DNA from: Dehalococcoidia bacterium
GTDB taxonomy: Bacteria; Chloroflexota; Dehalococcoidia; GIF9; AB-539-J10
NCBI GenBank assembly: GCA_018399375.1
Contig: JAGYOV010000055.1
Coordinates: forward strand, 1-6,594
Direction of reading: 5' to 3'
DNA length: 6,594 bases
In this document: in pieces, positions 5,709-6,594 of the stretch
Numbering within the stretch: position 1 is the first letter of the stretch
Layout of the letters: each line of letters starts with the position of its first letter
Made by a program: the position numbers and the translations under genes
The notes under the pieces: generated by a model
The model's database searches: none
What the model saw: only the letters and a program-made list of their open reading frames with translations
What the model was told of the DNA's origin: nothing

Positions 5709-6594
5709 ATGTCTGATAAAGTCTATAGGCTGGGGTGTGATATAGGAGGCACTTTTACTGACTTTGTCCTGCTGAATGATGAGACGGGTGATATTAAGAT
5801 TCATAAGTGTTTGACTACTCCCAGAGATCCATCTGATGCTGTAGAGGAAGGTGTCTTGGCATTAGCAGCGAAAGAGCCGGGTTTTGTTAGTAAACTGGAT
5901 GAAGTAATACACGGTACTACCCTGGTTATCAATGCCATTATCGAAAGAAAGGGAGCTAAAACGGGGCTAATTACCACCAAAGGGTTTAGAGATACTCTGG
6001 AGCTTGGTAGAGAAATTAGATATGCTCCATATGATATTTTTGCAGAGTACCCCGTACCTCTTATCCCGAGGCCTCTACGGCTGGAAGTAGATGAAAGGAT
6101 CCGTAGCGATGGTACCATATTGAAACCTCTGGATCCTGAGGATGCGAGAGAGGTTGTCCGCAATCTAGTAAATCAAGGGGTAACCTCCATAGCGGTCTGC
6201 CTGTTAAATTCCTACGAGAATCCTGTCCACGAGCTTATGCTGCGGGATATCCTTGCGAAGGAAGCCCCTGATGTGTCTGTTTCGATCTCCTATGAGGTCT
6301 TGCCTCAGATAAAAGAGTATGAGAGGACGAGCACGACAGCGACTAATGCTTATGTGAAACCACTGACAGGTACCTATTTGGCCAAGTTGTCTCACCGGCT
6401 GGAAGCGCTTGGGTCTACGGGGAAATTGTTCATCATGCTTGCCAGTGGAGGCATTACTTCTGCTGAGACCGCTGCACAATTCCCTGTAAGGGTCATTGAA
6501 TCCGGGCCGACGGCGGCGGTCATTGCCGGCCAGTACTATGGCAAAATGTTCAACCTGTCTGAAATTTTTTGCTTCGACATGGGAGGTACTACGG
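5709..6594 (+). CDS. hyuA: Hydantoinase A / oxoprolinase family protein, N-terminal part (3' end outside window)
   Basis: The family includes N-methylhydantoinase A, 5-oxoprolinase and a subunit of acetone and acetophenone carboxylases. All use ATP, through an actin/ASKHA-like fold, to activate a cyclic amide or ketone, usually with a HyuB-type partner. The frame runs open to the right edge; 295 residues are visible of about 650-700 usual. The first phosphate-binding loop DIGGTFTD is at 11-18, and HGTT (68-71) is followed by an NAIIERKGAKTGLITTKGF stretch; together these mark the Hydant_A N-terminal domain. ASGGITSAETAA, then SGPT (265-268), and FDMGGTT at the very end (D290, G292, G293) mark entry into the hydantoinase A domain, where the second phosphate loop lies. 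SGPT replaces the commoner SGPA. The gene has its own ribosome site and a likely promoter, so it may begin a second transcription unit. The substrate cannot be told from this part. Confidence 0.93.
   Translation, partial: MSDKVYRLGCDIGGTFTDFVLLNDETGDIKIHKCLTTPRDPSDAVEEGVLALAAKEPGFVSKLDEVIHGTTLVINAIIERKGAKTGLITTKGFRDTLELGREIRYAPYDIFAEYPVPLIPRPLRLEVDERIRSDGTILKPLDPEDAREVVRNLVNQGVTSIAVCLLNSYENPVHELMLRDILAKEAPDVSVSISYEVLPQIKEYERTSTTATNAYVKPLTGTYLAKLSHRLEALGSTGKLFIMLASGGITSAETAAQFPVRVIESGPTAAVIAGQYYGKMFNLSEIFCFDMGGTT

Noticed and set aside
5801..6163. Minus-strand open frame of 120 codons opposite the hyuA-like gene
   Set aside because: The plus strand carries unmistakable hydantoinase A motifs across the same bases, and the minus translation is Ser-rich with no domain.

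Overview
The window looks like a single-direction catabolic and redox gene cluster from an anaerobic or facultative bacterium of moderate GC. All seven genes are on the + strand and tightly packed. Strong Shine-Dalgarno sites, an ATGA stop/start overlap and one GTG start all point to bacterial operon organisation. The FixABCX-type electron-transfer set beside an acyl-CoA dehydrogenase, together with a radical SAM/DUF512-type protein, would suit an anaerobic Chloroflexota, Bacillota or Desulfobacterota-like lineage. The sequence alone does not settle which, and this is inference.

Layout: (1) the C-terminal 125 residues of an acyl-CoA dehydrogenase, cut by the left edge; (2) a FixC-type flavoprotein (ETF:quinone oxidoreductase family); (3) its FixX ferredoxin partner, joined by an ATGA overlap; (4) EtfB/FixA; (5) EtfA/FixB; (6) a 605-residue radical SAM protein with an internal PDZ domain and a DUF512-like C-terminus; (7) after an 85-nt gap holding a good sigma-70-like promoter and a small dyad, the N-terminal 295 residues of a hydantoinase A/N-methylhydantoinase/acetone-carboxylase-type protein, cut by the right edge. 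Genes 1-6 are separated by at most 22 nt and probably form one transcript.

How they may work together: the acyl-CoA dehydrogenase would pass electrons from an acyl-CoA to the EtfAB flavoprotein. FixC and FixX would carry them from EtfAB to a membrane quinone. Alternatively, as in FixABCX of diazotrophs, the complex could bifurcate NADH electrons to quinone and to ferredoxin or flavodoxin. The radical SAM protein is co-transcribed but its role is unknown. The HyuA-like gene suggests that an ATP-dependent hydrolase or carboxylase acting on a cyclic amide or ketone substrate follows downstream. No RNA genes, CRISPR arrays, insertion sequences or convincing terminators were seen. The most unusual object is the radical SAM-PDZ-DUF512 protein, whose domain order and cysteine motif differ from the textbook arrangement.
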